From: Gemmatimonadota bacterium
GTDB taxonomy: Bacteria > GCA-2686955
Direction of reading: 5' to 3'
Assembly: GCA_002686955.1 (NCBI GenBank)
Contig: NYZA01000066.1
Coordinates: 1-45,719 of the forward strand
Length of the DNA: 45,719 nucleotides
Under the pieces are notes generated by a model. That model was not told where the DNA came from. It saw nothing but the letters and a program-made list of their open reading frames with translations, and ran no database searches. Every line of letters starts with the position of its first letter. The first letter of the stretch is position 1. The position numbers were made by a program, and so were the translations under genes. Below are positions 34,096-42,984 of the stretch, piece after piece.

Positions 34096-35466
34096 ATGAG
34101 ATCACTGAAGGCGTGGATCCTGGGCCTGGCGATCCTGTCGACTCTCGCCTCCGCACAGGATCTCGAACGTCTTCCCCGCTTCCCCGGCGGTGCCGACTCG
34201 GAGCCGCCTCCACCGCCAACGAGCGCGGCGCACCGCAACCTGATCTTGATGATCGGCGACGGCATGGGGGTCGCTCAGCGCACAGCCGCCCGCCTGATCA
34301 CCGTCGGTAGCGAGGGCCGAACCGAAATCGACCGTCTTCCCGGTCTCTGCCTGGTGACCACTTGGTCGGCCGACGCCATGACCACCGACTCCGCGGCATC
34401 GGCCACGGCCTACGCCTGTGGAGTGAAGACGAACAACACGGTGCTCGGCCTCGATCGCAGCGGCAATCCCATCCCATCGATTCTCGAGCTGGCGAAGCAG
34501 GCCGGATACGCGACCGGTCTAGTCGCGACCTCGGATCTGACCGACGCGACCCCCGCTGCCTTCTACGCACATACCGCCTCCCGCGTTCGGTGGTGGGAGA
34601 TCCTAGATCAGCTCCTTCAAGTCGCCCCCGATCTGCTCCTCGGCGGCGGGCGGTCGGCCTGGATCGCCGACGGCGTCGATCTCGACGGCGACGGACTCAG
34701 CGATTCGCGCAGGCACGCCCTTCCAAGCGCCTCCGCGCGTCGCCGCTCCCCCCTCGATCTGGCCCGCGCCGCCGGCTATCGAATCGCCATGACCGATGAC
34801 GAGCTGACGCGAGCCGGCCCGGAAGGCGGCAAGCTGCTCGGCCTCTTCGCCCCGCACCATCTCGCATACGAGAAGGACCGTTTCGCGGGAGGTCCTCAAG
34901 AGAAGAGCGCCGCCGATCAGCCTCATCTCGCCGACATGACGCGAGCCGCGCTCGAGCGCCTTACGAAGACAGGTGAAAAGGGGTTCTTCCTGATGATCGA
35001 AGGATCGCGGATCGACATGGCCGCCCACGAGGGAGACGCCGAGGCGCAGGTATGGGAGACCGTGGCATTCGACGAAGCGGTTGGAGTGGCCCGCAGATTC
35101 GCGGCCAAGGACCGCCACACCCTATTGATCGTGACCGCCGACCACGAAACCGGTGGCCTCTTCCTGCCGGGATGGCGGCGCAGCGACGGAACGATCGGCT
35201 TCCAAAGAGGACGAGAAATCATCGCCAAAAGAGATGCGCGCGGCATGTCTCTCCCCACCCGCACCGATCCCGCCCCGCCGGCTTTCCATCTCGGCTGCGT
35301 CCGCCACGTCACACTGGGGGTTCCGGAGGACGATCCCGGCGCCGGACGAGGCGAGCACACCGCCGTCGACGTGCCGCTGGCGCATATGGGCCCCGGCGCC
35401 GAGGGGTTGCACGGCGTCATCGACAACAGCGACGTGTTCGAGGTGATGGCGGACTATCTGTTCTGA
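34096..35466 (+). CDS. phoA: Alkaline phosphatase
   Basis: 456 residues. Start ATG 34096 gives a canonical signal peptide (AWILGLAILSTLASAQ); the upstream ATG at 34051 would lengthen the n-region. Active-site elements: LMIGDGMG with a metal Asp, nucleophilic Ser in TTDSAASATAYACG, MIEGSRIDMAAHEGD, TADHETGG and GEHTAVDVPL. It hydrolyses phosphomonoesters in the periplasm or outside. The gene diverges from the lamin-tail gene across about 215 bp, which must hold both promoters. I see no Pho box that I can defend. Confidence 0.94.
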   Translation: MRSLKAWILGLAILSTLASAQDLERLPRFPGGADSEPPPPPTSAAHRNLILMIGDGMGVAQRTAARLITVGSEGRTEIDRLPGLCLVTTWSADAMTTDSAASATAYACGVKTNNTVLGLDRSGNPIPSILELAKQAGYATGLVATSDLTDATPAAFYAHTASRVRWWEILDQLLQVAPDLLLGGGRSAWIADGVDLDGDGLSDSRRHALPSASARRRSPLDLARAAGYRIAMTDDELTRAGPEGGKLLGLFAPHHLAYEKDRFAGGPQEKSAADQPHLADMTRAALERLTKTGEKGFFLMIEGSRIDMAAHEGDAEAQVWETVAFDEAVGVARRFAAKDRHTLLIVTADHETGGLFLPGWRRSDGTIGFQRGREIIAKRDARGMSLPTRTDPAPPAFHLGCVRHVTLGVPEDDPGAGRGEHTAVDVPLAHMGPGAEGLHGVIDNSDVFEVMADYLF

Positions 35467-36480
35467 AGAAGAGGAAGATGAAGAGTGGGGGGAGGACCGC
35501 GCATTGACTCGCGGATCTCCGCCACTCGCAGCCAGGCCCGCCCCCCGGCTCCGCATCCCCGAACGAGGCGCCCTCTCTGCCCGCGCCGGGAGCGAGCCTC
35601 CCGCGCCCCACGTCGCGGGTCCCTCAGATCGCACCGACGGACGGCTCAACCTTTCACCTGTAGCCTCGTGATGGCCGTCACCGCCTCGTCGGTCCTACCG
35701 CCACTCCCGGGAGAGCTGCTCGTACCAGTCTTCCTCGAGTAGGTCGCGGGCGTCGGCGGGCGCCTCGAAGCCGGGGTCGCGCGCGGACGCGGTGCGGACG
35801 CGATTCCAGTCCAGTGTTTCGAGGAGCGTGTTGCGCATAGTTTTCGCGCCGCCAAGGCAATCGCCCCTCCCGTGGGCTCGGTTCCCGGATCTCGAAACGA
35901 ACTCGAATACCGGGCTCGAAAGGCTATGCGAAACAGGCACCTGGCCTCAAATCATGCGTGTCGTCGACGAGGTGCGGGACGGGCTCCGCCATCCGCCGCC
36001 CCGCCACGACCGAAGGGAGGACTCGCGATAGTGACTCGCGGCGTCGCCAGTGCATCGCATCGATCCGCGAGGTCGCTCAGCCATCACTCGCGCGAGCTTG
36101 CGGCTATTCGGTGGGGGGCGATTTCGGGCTGGATATGGCCGGCGAGAGAGCTGGGCCCCCGGCTGGTTTGGAGCCACCGGTGGACGGTGCGGGCGAGCCC
36201 TTGCCGGCCTGTTCACCGCCCCACCGAGTGCCGGTGTTGACTCGCCCCGGGGCGAGTCGCGCCGCCACCCCTCGATCGGGTTCGCAGTCTTCCCTCCCTC
36301 GGCCGGCAACAGGCGACACCGGCCCGCGCCCAACCGTGCCTCGCAGCCGCCGCAGCGTCCCCTTCCGGCGAACGTCCCCGGCCCCGACTCACCCGCTATC
36401 TCTCGTCGGGAATCCGCGGAGCTTGGGGCTATGCCGAAACCTCAAATCCGCCCGAATGCCCGTTGCACACCCCCCCGGCT
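35467..36480. other. Roughly 1 kb with no supportable gene upstream of the cobalamin riboswitch
   Basis: Between the phosphatase stop and the riboswitch. Frames on both strands are Arg/Pro/Ser-rich and lack homology signals. One 47-codon minus-strand frame (35695-35838) is listed with low confidence. The riboswitch promoter should lie in the last 100 bp, but I cannot pick it. Confidence 0.5.
35695..35838 (-). CDS. Doubtful small ORF or gene remnant
   Basis: 47 residues from ATG 35838, reading MRNTLLETLDWNRVRTASAR then ...DARDLLEEDWYEQLSREW. Its amino acid composition looks protein-like in contrast to the surrounding shadow frames, but no family is recognised and no good ribosome binding site is present. 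It could be a truncated N-terminus. Confidence 0.28.
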   Translation of the reverse strand: MRNTLLETLDWNRVRTASARDPGFEAPADARDLLEEDWYEQLSREWR

Positions 36481-36499
36481 CTCGGCTAAGCTGATGCAC

Positions 36500-36640
36500 A
36501 CAAGAGATCCGGCTCAGTCGGGTGGAAGCGCGGTGAGAATCCGCCACAGCCCCGCTACTGTAATCGGAGGCGCGTCGCCTCGGCGCTCCCCCCCAAGTCA
36601 GGTCAGCCCCTGAGCCCGACCACTCAGAACCTCCGCGGGT
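36500..36640 (+). promoter_or_regulatory. Cobalamin (AdoCbl-type) riboswitch
   Basis: The core reads GGTGGAAGCGCGGTGAGAAT, then CCGCCACAGCCCCGCTACTG and TAA, closely matching the conserved 'GGGAA..CGGTGAGAATCCG..aC.G.CCCGC.ACTGTAA' segment of cobalamin riboswitches. AAGTCAGGTCAG follows at 36594, equivalent to the 'aGTCAGGA.AC' closing element. A paired GCGCGTCGCC...GGCGC arm lies between. It controls the five-gene operon that starts at 36764. Boundaries are approximate. Confidence 0.9.
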
Positions 36641-36684
36641 GAGGTCTGGTGGCACCCGGAGAACTCCGGGCGCTTCCCCGTCCG

Positions 36685-36760
36685 CGCGAGGCGCAGGCGG
36701 GTTTACCTTTGCGCCTCGCGAGAGACGGCGCACCGCTCCCACGATGGTCCTGTGGGAGTG
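36685..36760 (+). promoter_or_regulatory. Riboswitch expression platform: leader hairpin and RBS-sequestering hairpin
   Basis: CGCGAGGCGCA (36685-36695) pairs perfectly with TGCGCCTCGCG (36710-36720). A second hairpin pairs CGCTCCCAC (36734-36742) with GTGGGAGTG (36752-36760), which contains the GGGAG ribosome binding site of the gene starting at 36764. There is no T-run. This suggests translational control: when the hairpin forms, the ribosome binding site is hidden. Confidence 0.65.
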
Positions 36761-36763
36761 ACG

Positions 36764-38371
36764 ATGAGCAACCACATTGTGATCGGCTTTTTCGGCGCGG
36801 CTCTCGGAGCATGGGCTTCGATCTCGGGGGCACCGACCGCCAGGGCGCAGGAGTGGGGCGACGAGATCGTCCTGCTCGAGTCCCCCGGAATCCCGTCGTA
36901 CGTCGGCCTCTCGAACGGTGGAATCGCCGTCACCCCCGACCGCACGATCCACGTCGTCTGGACCGAGCAGGACGCCGAGCTCGAGGGCTCGCTTCGCCAT
37001 CAGGTCTACACCGCCGAAGTCGTCGATAACGCGGTGAGCACTGCCGCCCACGTCATCGTTCCCTATCTCGATTCCTACCCGGGACGGCCCGATACCGGCG
37101 CGAAGTGGCCCACACTCGCGACCGATCCCGAGGGGGGGCTCCATCTCGCCTGGCACGACTACCGGATCGGCGAGATCTGGAACGTCGAGATCTACTACAA
37201 GCAGCGCCCGCCTGTCACCGAGTGGGATCCCTCCCCTTCCGCCGATCTGAGGCTGACCACCACCGACCACCCAGAATGGAACGGTGACAACGGATACCTG
37301 CCGACGATCCGCCGCTCCCCACTGGGAGAGCTGAGGGTTGTCTGGTTCGACATGCGCTTCTATCCCGAGGAGGCCGAGATCATGTCGAAGGCGACCCTCC
37401 CGGAAGGGGGGTGGGACACGACTCCGGGCGACTCCGCGGACGAGCGTCTCACCGAGAATCCGGCCAATTCCGAGTTTCCCGATCTCGTCTTCGATCCGGA
37501 GGGTGCGGCGCACGTCGTCTACGCCGAGAATTCGAACGATATCTACGGCATCTACTACACCTGGCTGCCCGCGGGCGAAGCCGAGTGGAGCCTGCCCCAG
37601 AGGATCACGCCCGACAGCGTGGTGGCCCGATCGCCCTCACTCGCCCCCTCTCCCGATGGTTCGATACTCTGCGTTTGGGAGGACGGGCGGGACGGCGCGG
37701 CCCGAGTCTATGCCGCACTTCTCGACTCGGCGGGTGGGTCATGGGGAGAAGCCGAACCGGTCAGCCCGATCGGTGTAGGGGTTTCGGGACCGGCCGCGGC
37801 AGCGTCCCCCGACGGCATCTTCCACATAGTCTGGTCCGATCGCAGGCTCGGTTTCTTCGACGATGTCGTCTGGTGCCAGCACGGGAGAGGGGGGGACTGG
37901 GACCCTTCTGGAGCCGCGGACGAGCGGGTTTCGACCGGTACCCGAGCGACCGACCCGGAGATCACCGGTTCTTGGGACGGACGCGTCATTGTCTCGTGGC
38001 GCGACAAGAGTGAAGACAGCTCGGCCGACATCTGGATGCGGATTCGCTCCGCCGGGCCGACCGAGGTGGCCGATTCCCCCCGTGCGACTCCGGCGCGTTC
38101 ACGCTTCGGCAACCCCCATCCCAATCCCTTCAATCCGCGCGTCATTCTACCGGTCGAGCTCTCCTTCGAGGGCTTCGTGCGGGTCGAAATTCACGATATC
38201 TCCGGCCGTAGGGTTCGGCGCCTCTTGAGGGAGCACCTCGAGTCCGGAACCCACCGCCTTCTCTGGGATGGGCGGAATGACGCAGGTCGTCCCCTTCCCA
38301 GTGGCCCCTATATCGCCCGCCTCATCTCCGCGGAGACCGAAGCGCGCACAACGCTAGTTCTTCTCAAATAG
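36764..38371 (+). CDS. Secreted propeller-like protein with FlgD-like C-terminus, first gene of the cobalamin operon
   Basis: 535 residues. Start ATG 36764, chosen because GGGAG lies five bases upstream; an in-frame GTG at 36752 overlaps that site. Signal peptide to about residue 29 (ending ARAQ). The mature part has repeated sialidase-like units such as 'GGLHLAWHDYR', 'ELRVVWFDMRF', 'GAAHVVYAENS', 'SILCVWEDGRDG' and 'GIFHIVWSDRR'. The last 85 residues (NPHPNPFNPRVILPVELS onward) are the FlgD-like module. It directly follows a cobalamin riboswitch, so its amount should fall when B12 is plentiful. Role unknown, possibly surface corrinoid capture. Confidence 0.85.
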   Translation: MSNHIVIGFFGAALGAWASISGAPTARAQEWGDEIVLLESPGIPSYVGLSNGGIAVTPDRTIHVVWTEQDAELEGSLRHQVYTAEVVDNAVSTAAHVIVPYLDSYPGRPDTGAKWPTLATDPEGGLHLAWHDYRIGEIWNVEIYYKQRPPVTEWDPSPSADLRLTTTDHPEWNGDNGYLPTIRRSPLGELRVVWFDMRFYPEEAEIMSKATLPEGGWDTTPGDSADERLTENPANSEFPDLVFDPEGAAHVVYAENSNDIYGIYYTWLPAGEAEWSLPQRITPDSVVARSPSLAPSPDGSILCVWEDGRDGAARVYAALLDSAGGSWGEAEPVSPIGVGVSGPAAAASPDGIFHIVWSDRRLGFFDDVVWCQHGRGGDWDPSGAADERVSTGTRATDPEITGSWDGRVIVSWRDKSEDSSADIWMRIRSAGPTEVADSPRATPARSRFGNPHPNPFNPRVILPVELSFEGFVRVEIHDISGRRVRRLLREHLESGTHRLLWDGRNDAGRPLPSGPYIARLISAETEARTTLVLLK

Positions 38372-38383
38372 GAAGCCGATTCA

Positions 38384-39721
38384 ATGCGAACACAGCTCTC
38401 ATTTCCGGCCGCGCTGGCCGCCTGCGGCATTGCCTACGGTGCCACTATGCCGGCCGCGCTCATCGTCAACGGTGGCGATTCCACCCTCGATCTGAAACAG
38501 CTCCCAAGCGGCACCTTGAGGCGTAATATCGCCGGCTTGCCCAACTACGCCACCGGCGTTGCGGTTTGGGGCGACCACGCCTACGTGACCGGGTCTGGCG
38601 ACGACCGGATCGCCCGGATCGACCTGGTTTCCGAGACCGTCGAGCTTGATTGGATGACCCTGCCCGCCTTCTCGAATCCGTGGGGAGTCGCGATTCGTGA
38701 CGCGCATCACGGCTACGTGGTCCTCTCGGCCCTGAACGCCGTCCAGGCATTCGATCCAACGAACGCGGAGCTGGTCGGCGATCCGATCGAGGTCGGCAAT
38801 TGGCCTCAGGGCTGCGAGCTCTACGGCGACCGTCTGCTCGTTGCGGTAACCGGGTTCGACACCGAGACCTTCGGCTATGTCGATCCGGCGGTGACCGCGA
38901 TCGATCTCGACGACTGGACGGTGGAGGCGACGACCGAAACCCATGTCAATCCGCAAGATGTGGCGGTCTTCGATGGCCGAGTTTTCGCCGTCTGTACCGG
39001 CGATTGGGGCGCGATCGAGTCGGCCGTCGAAGTTCTCGACGCTTCTACCCTGGCGTCGATCGATCGGATCGATGTCGGCGGAACCGCCGGGTCGATTGCG
39101 ATCGACCGCGACGGCGTCGGCTATCTGGGCGACAGCGGCTTCCTCTCGATGGGGATCTATACGTTCGACGCCGCCTCGCACATCCTCCTTCGCGGCCCGG
39201 GCGATCCCCTGAGCAGCGACGCGACCTCGGCGCTCCTCAGCGACGAGCGGCGGGGCGCCCTTCTCAGCACCACCTACGACTTCTTCGCCGGCACTCTGAT
39301 CGAATGGTCGTGGCCCGGTCTGGTTCCCGTCGGGGCGGACCCGATCGGTGGCGGTCCGGTGTCTATGGCCCTCTGGGACGAGCCGTTGATCTCCGTCGCG
39401 GCCGACGCGCTTACGCCGAATCCCGCGCATGGCGGCGATCTGGTAACGCTGACGGGAACGGTGACCAACAACAGCGATATCGCGCTCGACGCGATGCTCG
39501 AGCTCGATCTCTACCTACCGGACGGATCGGCCTACCCACGGAACCCGGTGCTCTCGTCTCCGGTGCTCGGATTCGGTCCATCGAGCCCGCGCGTCTTCTC
39601 GGTTCAGGAGGTTCTTCCGATCAACATGCCGCTTGGTGACTACACCTTGGTGGGCCGTGTCTTTGATCGGGACGGCGGTACACAGCATGACGCGGAGACC
39701 GTGCAGCTGACTGTCTGGTAG
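38384..39721 (+). CDS. Secreted YncE-like beta-propeller protein of the cobalamin operon
   Basis: 445 residues, N-terminal signal peptide (SFPAALAACGIAYGATMPAA). About 300 residues of YncE/YVTN-type propeller: LPNYATGVAVWGDHAYVTGS, NPWGVAIRDAHHGYVV, WPQGCELYGDRLLVAVTG, then FAVCTGDWGAIESAVEVLDA. A C-terminal Ig-like domain (TPNPAHGGDLVTLTGTVTNN) follows. The same VCTGD(W/Y)GAI block occurs in the lipoprotein at 41978, so the two are paralogues. AGGAAG lies eight bases upstream of the ATG, and the gene begins 12 bases after the preceding stop. Placed directly upstream of a TonB receptor, it may bind corrinoid, as BtuG does in Bacteroides. Confidence 0.85.
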   Translation: MRTQLSFPAALAACGIAYGATMPAALIVNGGDSTLDLKQLPSGTLRRNIAGLPNYATGVAVWGDHAYVTGSGDDRIARIDLVSETVELDWMTLPAFSNPWGVAIRDAHHGYVVLSALNAVQAFDPTNAELVGDPIEVGNWPQGCELYGDRLLVAVTGFDTETFGYVDPAVTAIDLDDWTVEATTETHVNPQDVAVFDGRVFAVCTGDWGAIESAVEVLDASTLASIDRIDVGGTAGSIAIDRDGVGYLGDSGFLSMGIYTFDAASHILLRGPGDPLSSDATSALLSDERRGALLSTTYDFFAGTLIEWSWPGLVPVGADPIGGGPVSMALWDEPLISVAADALTPNPAHGGDLVTLTGTVTNNSDIALDAMLELDLYLPDGSAYPRNPVLSSPVLGFGPSSPRVFSVQEVLPINMPLGDYTLVGRVFDRDGGTQHDAETVQLTVW

Positions 39722-39723
39722 CC

Positions 39724-41985
39724 ATGAGCCCAATCCTCCCAATCCTGTTGTTCGCGACCCTGGTGTTGCGCCAGGTGGCGGGGGAGTGGGCGCTCGTGGG
39801 CGCGGTGGTTGGAGAAGAGGACGGCATCCCCATCTCCGGAGCATCGATCTCGGTGGAGGGCGAGCCTTTCGGGGCGGTCAGCGATGGCGCTGGGCATTTC
39901 GCGATTACCGGCCTCAGTGATGGCGTCTACCGGCTGACGGTGCGTCATGTGGGTTATCGCACCGCGACGAGATCCGCGGTTCGATTGCGTGGGGGGCGAG
40001 CGCCGCGTCTGAGCTTTTCCCTTAAGTCGCGTGTGCATGAGCTTGGAACCACGGTCGTTCGGGCGGAACGAGAACCGATTCCCGGGGCGCTTCCTCCTCC
40101 CGAGGCGGGCTCCGTCGTTACTACGCTGCACGGCTCGGAGATTCGGGCGATGGGGGCCGAGGATCTAGGGGAGGCGCTCGCATTCGCGCCGGGCGTGCAG
40201 TTGGAACGTGACGCGGCGGGTGGGACCGTCAGCGCGTCGATTCGTGGAAGTGGCGGGGAGCGGGTGTTGGTGCTGGTCGACGGTCTTCCGATCAACGATC
40301 CGGCGACGGGAGAGGCCGATCTTCGCGAAGTGCCGGTGCACTCGATAGAGCGCGTCGAAGTACGTCGGGGCGCGATGGCGGCTGCGATGGGCCACGGCGG
40401 GGTAGGGGGAGTGATCGCGGTCGTTACCGAGTCCCCGCTGGTCGCTCCAGGCGGAGGATCCAGACCTTCGGCGCTGCGCTTGCGCGTCGAATCGGGCGAG
40501 TACGGATGGCGTAGTGTGCGGGGATCGGTGCGAGGTACGGTCGCCGGGGTCCTCACCGATGTGGAGGCAGGAGATTCGCGCTACTCGGGAGATCTGCCGG
40601 TGGCCGAGCCCACCTATCCCTATGAGCGGATCCGGAACGGCGATGCGAATGAGCAATCGATCCGAGCCGGCGTGGCGAAGCTCTGGTCACCCGGCGGGCT
40701 CGAGGTCCGTGCGTCGACCTGGTGGCGGCGGGCCGTGGGGGGCGCGCCCGGCACGCTGGAGTTCGTGACGCCTGAGGCGCGAGTGCGTCACGAACGGGGA
40801 ACGGCCCATTTGAGCCTCCGGCGCGGCTCCTGGGCCAATGGCCGCCTCCACGTCGGGGCCGACCTCTCGGCCTCCGTGGCGACCCATCGATACCGCTCCC
40901 CCGCGACCCAGGACGGGCAGCCTTCGTTTCCGGCGGATCGGCGCAATGACGCGCGGATCGTACGTGCGGAGTCGAGGTTGGTTTGGGGCGACGCGGGCGG
41001 GGGCGGGCGGTGGTCCGGAGCGGGCTGGGTCGGGCTCGATCGCCATGAAGATATCGACTACCTCAAGCCGGATCGTGGGACGGGAGCGCGCGGTCGCGAC
41101 GAAGGTGGTGTCGACCTCGGGGCGCTTTTCCGGCGGAGACCTTTCGGCCCAGGGTCGCTGGTGAGTCTCCAGAGTGGGCTTCGGGCCGATCGGCTTTTCC
41201 CCGGCGGGTGGCTCTTCGCCCCGAGGTTCGGCATGGAGCTGGAGGATGCGTCGGGAGACTGGATTCTCGGGGCGGGCGCGTCACGAACCCTTCGTCCTCC
41301 CACCTTGAACGATCTTTTCTGGTCCGGGGACTTGAACCTGAGCGGCAATCCGAATCTCAGACCTGAAGTGGCGCTGGGAATGGATGGAAACGCGATCCGC
41401 CGATTTGGGAATGGCTGGACGCTCGAAGCGCGGACCTGGGTATCGCGGGTGAGGGATCTGATCCAATGGCAAGCCGGACCGGCACTCGAATGGCGGCCGG
41501 TCAATGTGCCGGCGGCCCGGCTCGCGGGAAGCGAGTGGTCGATCCAGTGGAGAGGTGGGCCGGGAATTCGGCTAGAGGGAGGTGCGACCTTTCAGAGGGC
41601 GGAGAACCGTGACGAGAGCGACACCAACAGCTTCGGCAAGGCGCTGGTCTTCCGTGCCGATCGTCTGGTCCATCTGCGCGCCGGCTGGCGGCGACCCGAT
41701 GGTGACGGAATCGACCTTTCCTACCGTTTCGTGGGCCGCCAGCCAACAACTGCGGCGAACACCGTCTACCTCGACGCCTACGGTCTTTTTGACGCATCCG
41801 GCAGCTACACCCTAGTGCGTCACGGGGGATGGCTCTTGAAGGCGGGAATCGATGCCCGCAATCTGCTCGACGCGCGCTATCGAAGCGCGGTCGACGCGCT
41901 TCCGCCTGGGCGCGAGCTGCGGGGCGACGTTTCGATTGAGTTCGATGTGGGGCAGTCGCTCCAGCAAGAGGACGAGAATGCGTAG
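39724..41985 (+). CDS. btuB: TonB-dependent outer membrane receptor, probable cobalamin/corrinoid transporter
   Basis: 753 residues. An N-terminal hydrophobic export segment is followed by a carboxypeptidase-regulatory-like domain (about 25-100: VGAVVGEEDGIPISGASISV). The plug is next (about 120-225), with VVTTLHGSEIRAMGAEDLGE, GVQLERDAAGG and RVLVLVDGLPINDP. The rest is a 22-strand-type barrel; its last visible strands include LLKAGIDARNLLDARYRS. The terminal residue is not Phe. Transport across the outer membrane would be driven by TonB. Substrate is inferred from the cobalamin riboswitch; the symbol is assigned on that basis. Two bases separate it from the preceding gene, and its stop overlaps the next start. 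Confidence 0.85.
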   Translation: MSPILPILLFATLVLRQVAGEWALVGAVVGEEDGIPISGASISVEGEPFGAVSDGAGHFAITGLSDGVYRLTVRHVGYRTATRSAVRLRGGRAPRLSFSLKSRVHELGTTVVRAEREPIPGALPPPEAGSVVTTLHGSEIRAMGAEDLGEALAFAPGVQLERDAAGGTVSASIRGSGGERVLVLVDGLPINDPATGEADLREVPVHSIERVEVRRGAMAAAMGHGGVGGVIAVVTESPLVAPGGGSRPSALRLRVESGEYGWRSVRGSVRGTVAGVLTDVEAGDSRYSGDLPVAEPTYPYERIRNGDANEQSIRAGVAKLWSPGGLEVRASTWWRRAVGGAPGTLEFVTPEARVRHERGTAHLSLRRGSWANGRLHVGADLSASVATHRYRSPATQDGQPSFPADRRNDARIVRAESRLVWGDAGGGGRWSGAGWVGLDRHEDIDYLKPDRGTGARGRDEGGVDLGALFRRRPFGPGSLVSLQSGLRADRLFPGGWLFAPRFGMELEDASGDWILGAGASRTLRPPTLNDLFWSGDLNLSGNPNLRPEVALGMDGNAIRRFGNGWTLEARTWVSRVRDLIQWQAGPALEWRPVNVPAARLAGSEWSIQWRGGPGIRLEGGATFQRAENRDESDTNSFGKALVFRADRLVHLRAGWRRPDGDGIDLSYRFVGRQPTTAANTVYLDAYGLFDASGSYTLVRHGGWLLKAGIDARNLLDARYRSAVDALPPGRELRGDVSIEFDVGQSLQQEDENA

Positions 41986-42976
41986 TGAGTACATCTTCGC
42001 TTCGATGGCGCTTCTTCCGCTGTTGATAGGGTGCCGCGACACGATCACCGATCCTCCCCCCGCTTCCCCTCCCGAGGAGATCGAGGTAGGCATCGCGCCG
42101 ACCGCGATAGCAGCCGTCGCTGGGAAGATCGCGGTGGGAGAAGTGGCGTTCGATTTCGGCGGACTCACCTTCGGCCCCGGGGTGGTGCGTTGGATCGATC
42201 CCTCGACCGGGGCGGTCCTGGGCGCCACCGAAGTCGGCACGAATCCGCAGGTGGTGATCGCGGCTGGTGCCGCCCGGGACCGGCTGGTGGCGGTCTGCAC
42301 GGGGGACTACGGCGCGATCGGCGGTGAGCTCGATCTGCTCGATCCGGACGCCATGGCGATCGAGAGAACGATTCCGCTCGATGGCCAACCCTCCGCGGCC
42401 TGCGCCGGCCCGGGAGACCTGGTCTACCTGGGGTCGTATGGCGACGGCGGAGTCGCGGTGGTCGATCCGATCGCCGGTCAGATCATTCGGGATTGGGATC
42501 CCGGCGCCGGGTACGAGGCCGCGGCGGTGGCCGCGCGGGGGGAAAATCTCTTCGCGGTCGATTTCGACAGCGATCTGTTGATCCATCTCGACTCCGACGG
42601 CGTCGTTCTCGATGCCATCGCGGTCGGTGACGGTCCGATCGACCTGGTCGCGGATCCGCGCGACCCCGACCGGGTCTACGTTCTCCACAGCCTCGAAGAG
42701 ACACTCGGGGTCGTCAGCCTCGGCGGCCGGTCGTTCAGCCGTTTCTCCGAGCCGATCGGCAGGGCCCCCAACGACGTACAATGGCACGATGGAGCCCTCT
42801 GGATCGTCGCGAGCCTTTCGAACGAGATCCAGTCCCTCGATCCCGCCGGAGGAGAGCTTCTCCTGGCGCGCCATGTCGGCGTGAACCGCAACCCGATGCA
42901 GCTTGCGTTCGCGGGCGGCTGGGTTTTCGTGACCAACTTGCTTTCCAATACCGTGTCGGTGCTCTCGGCCGGCTGA
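41978..42976 (+). CDS. Beta-propeller lipoprotein of the cobalamin operon (BtuG-like candidate)
   Basis: 332 residues. The N-terminus ends in a lipobox, LLPLLIGC at about residues 12-19, so the mature protein is a lipoprotein. The rest is a YncE/YVTN-type propeller: VAVCTGDYGAIGGELDLLDP, AGPGDLVYLGSYGDGGVAVV, DLVADPRDPDRVYVLHS and GWVFVTNLLSNTVSVL. It overlaps the receptor stop by eight bases (ATG inside GAGAATGCG), so it is translationally coupled. Bacteroides BtuG, a propeller lipoprotein, caps BtuB and binds B12 tightly; this gene has the same fold, lipidation and gene neighbour. Sequence orthology is not shown. Confidence 0.85.
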   Translation: MRSEYIFASMALLPLLIGCRDTITDPPPASPPEEIEVGIAPTAIAAVAGKIAVGEVAFDFGGLTFGPGVVRWIDPSTGAVLGATEVGTNPQVVIAAGAARDRLVAVCTGDYGAIGGELDLLDPDAMAIERTIPLDGQPSAACAGPGDLVYLGSYGDGGVAVVDPIAGQIIRDWDPGAGYEAAAVAARGENLFAVDFDSDLLIHLDSDGVVLDAIAVGDGPIDLVADPRDPDRVYVLHSLEETLGVVSLGGRSFSRFSEPIGRAPNDVQWHDGALWIVASLSNEIQSLDPAGGELLLARHVGVNRNPMQLAFAGGWVFVTNLLSNTVSVLSAG

Positions 42977-42984
42977 GGAGCCCC

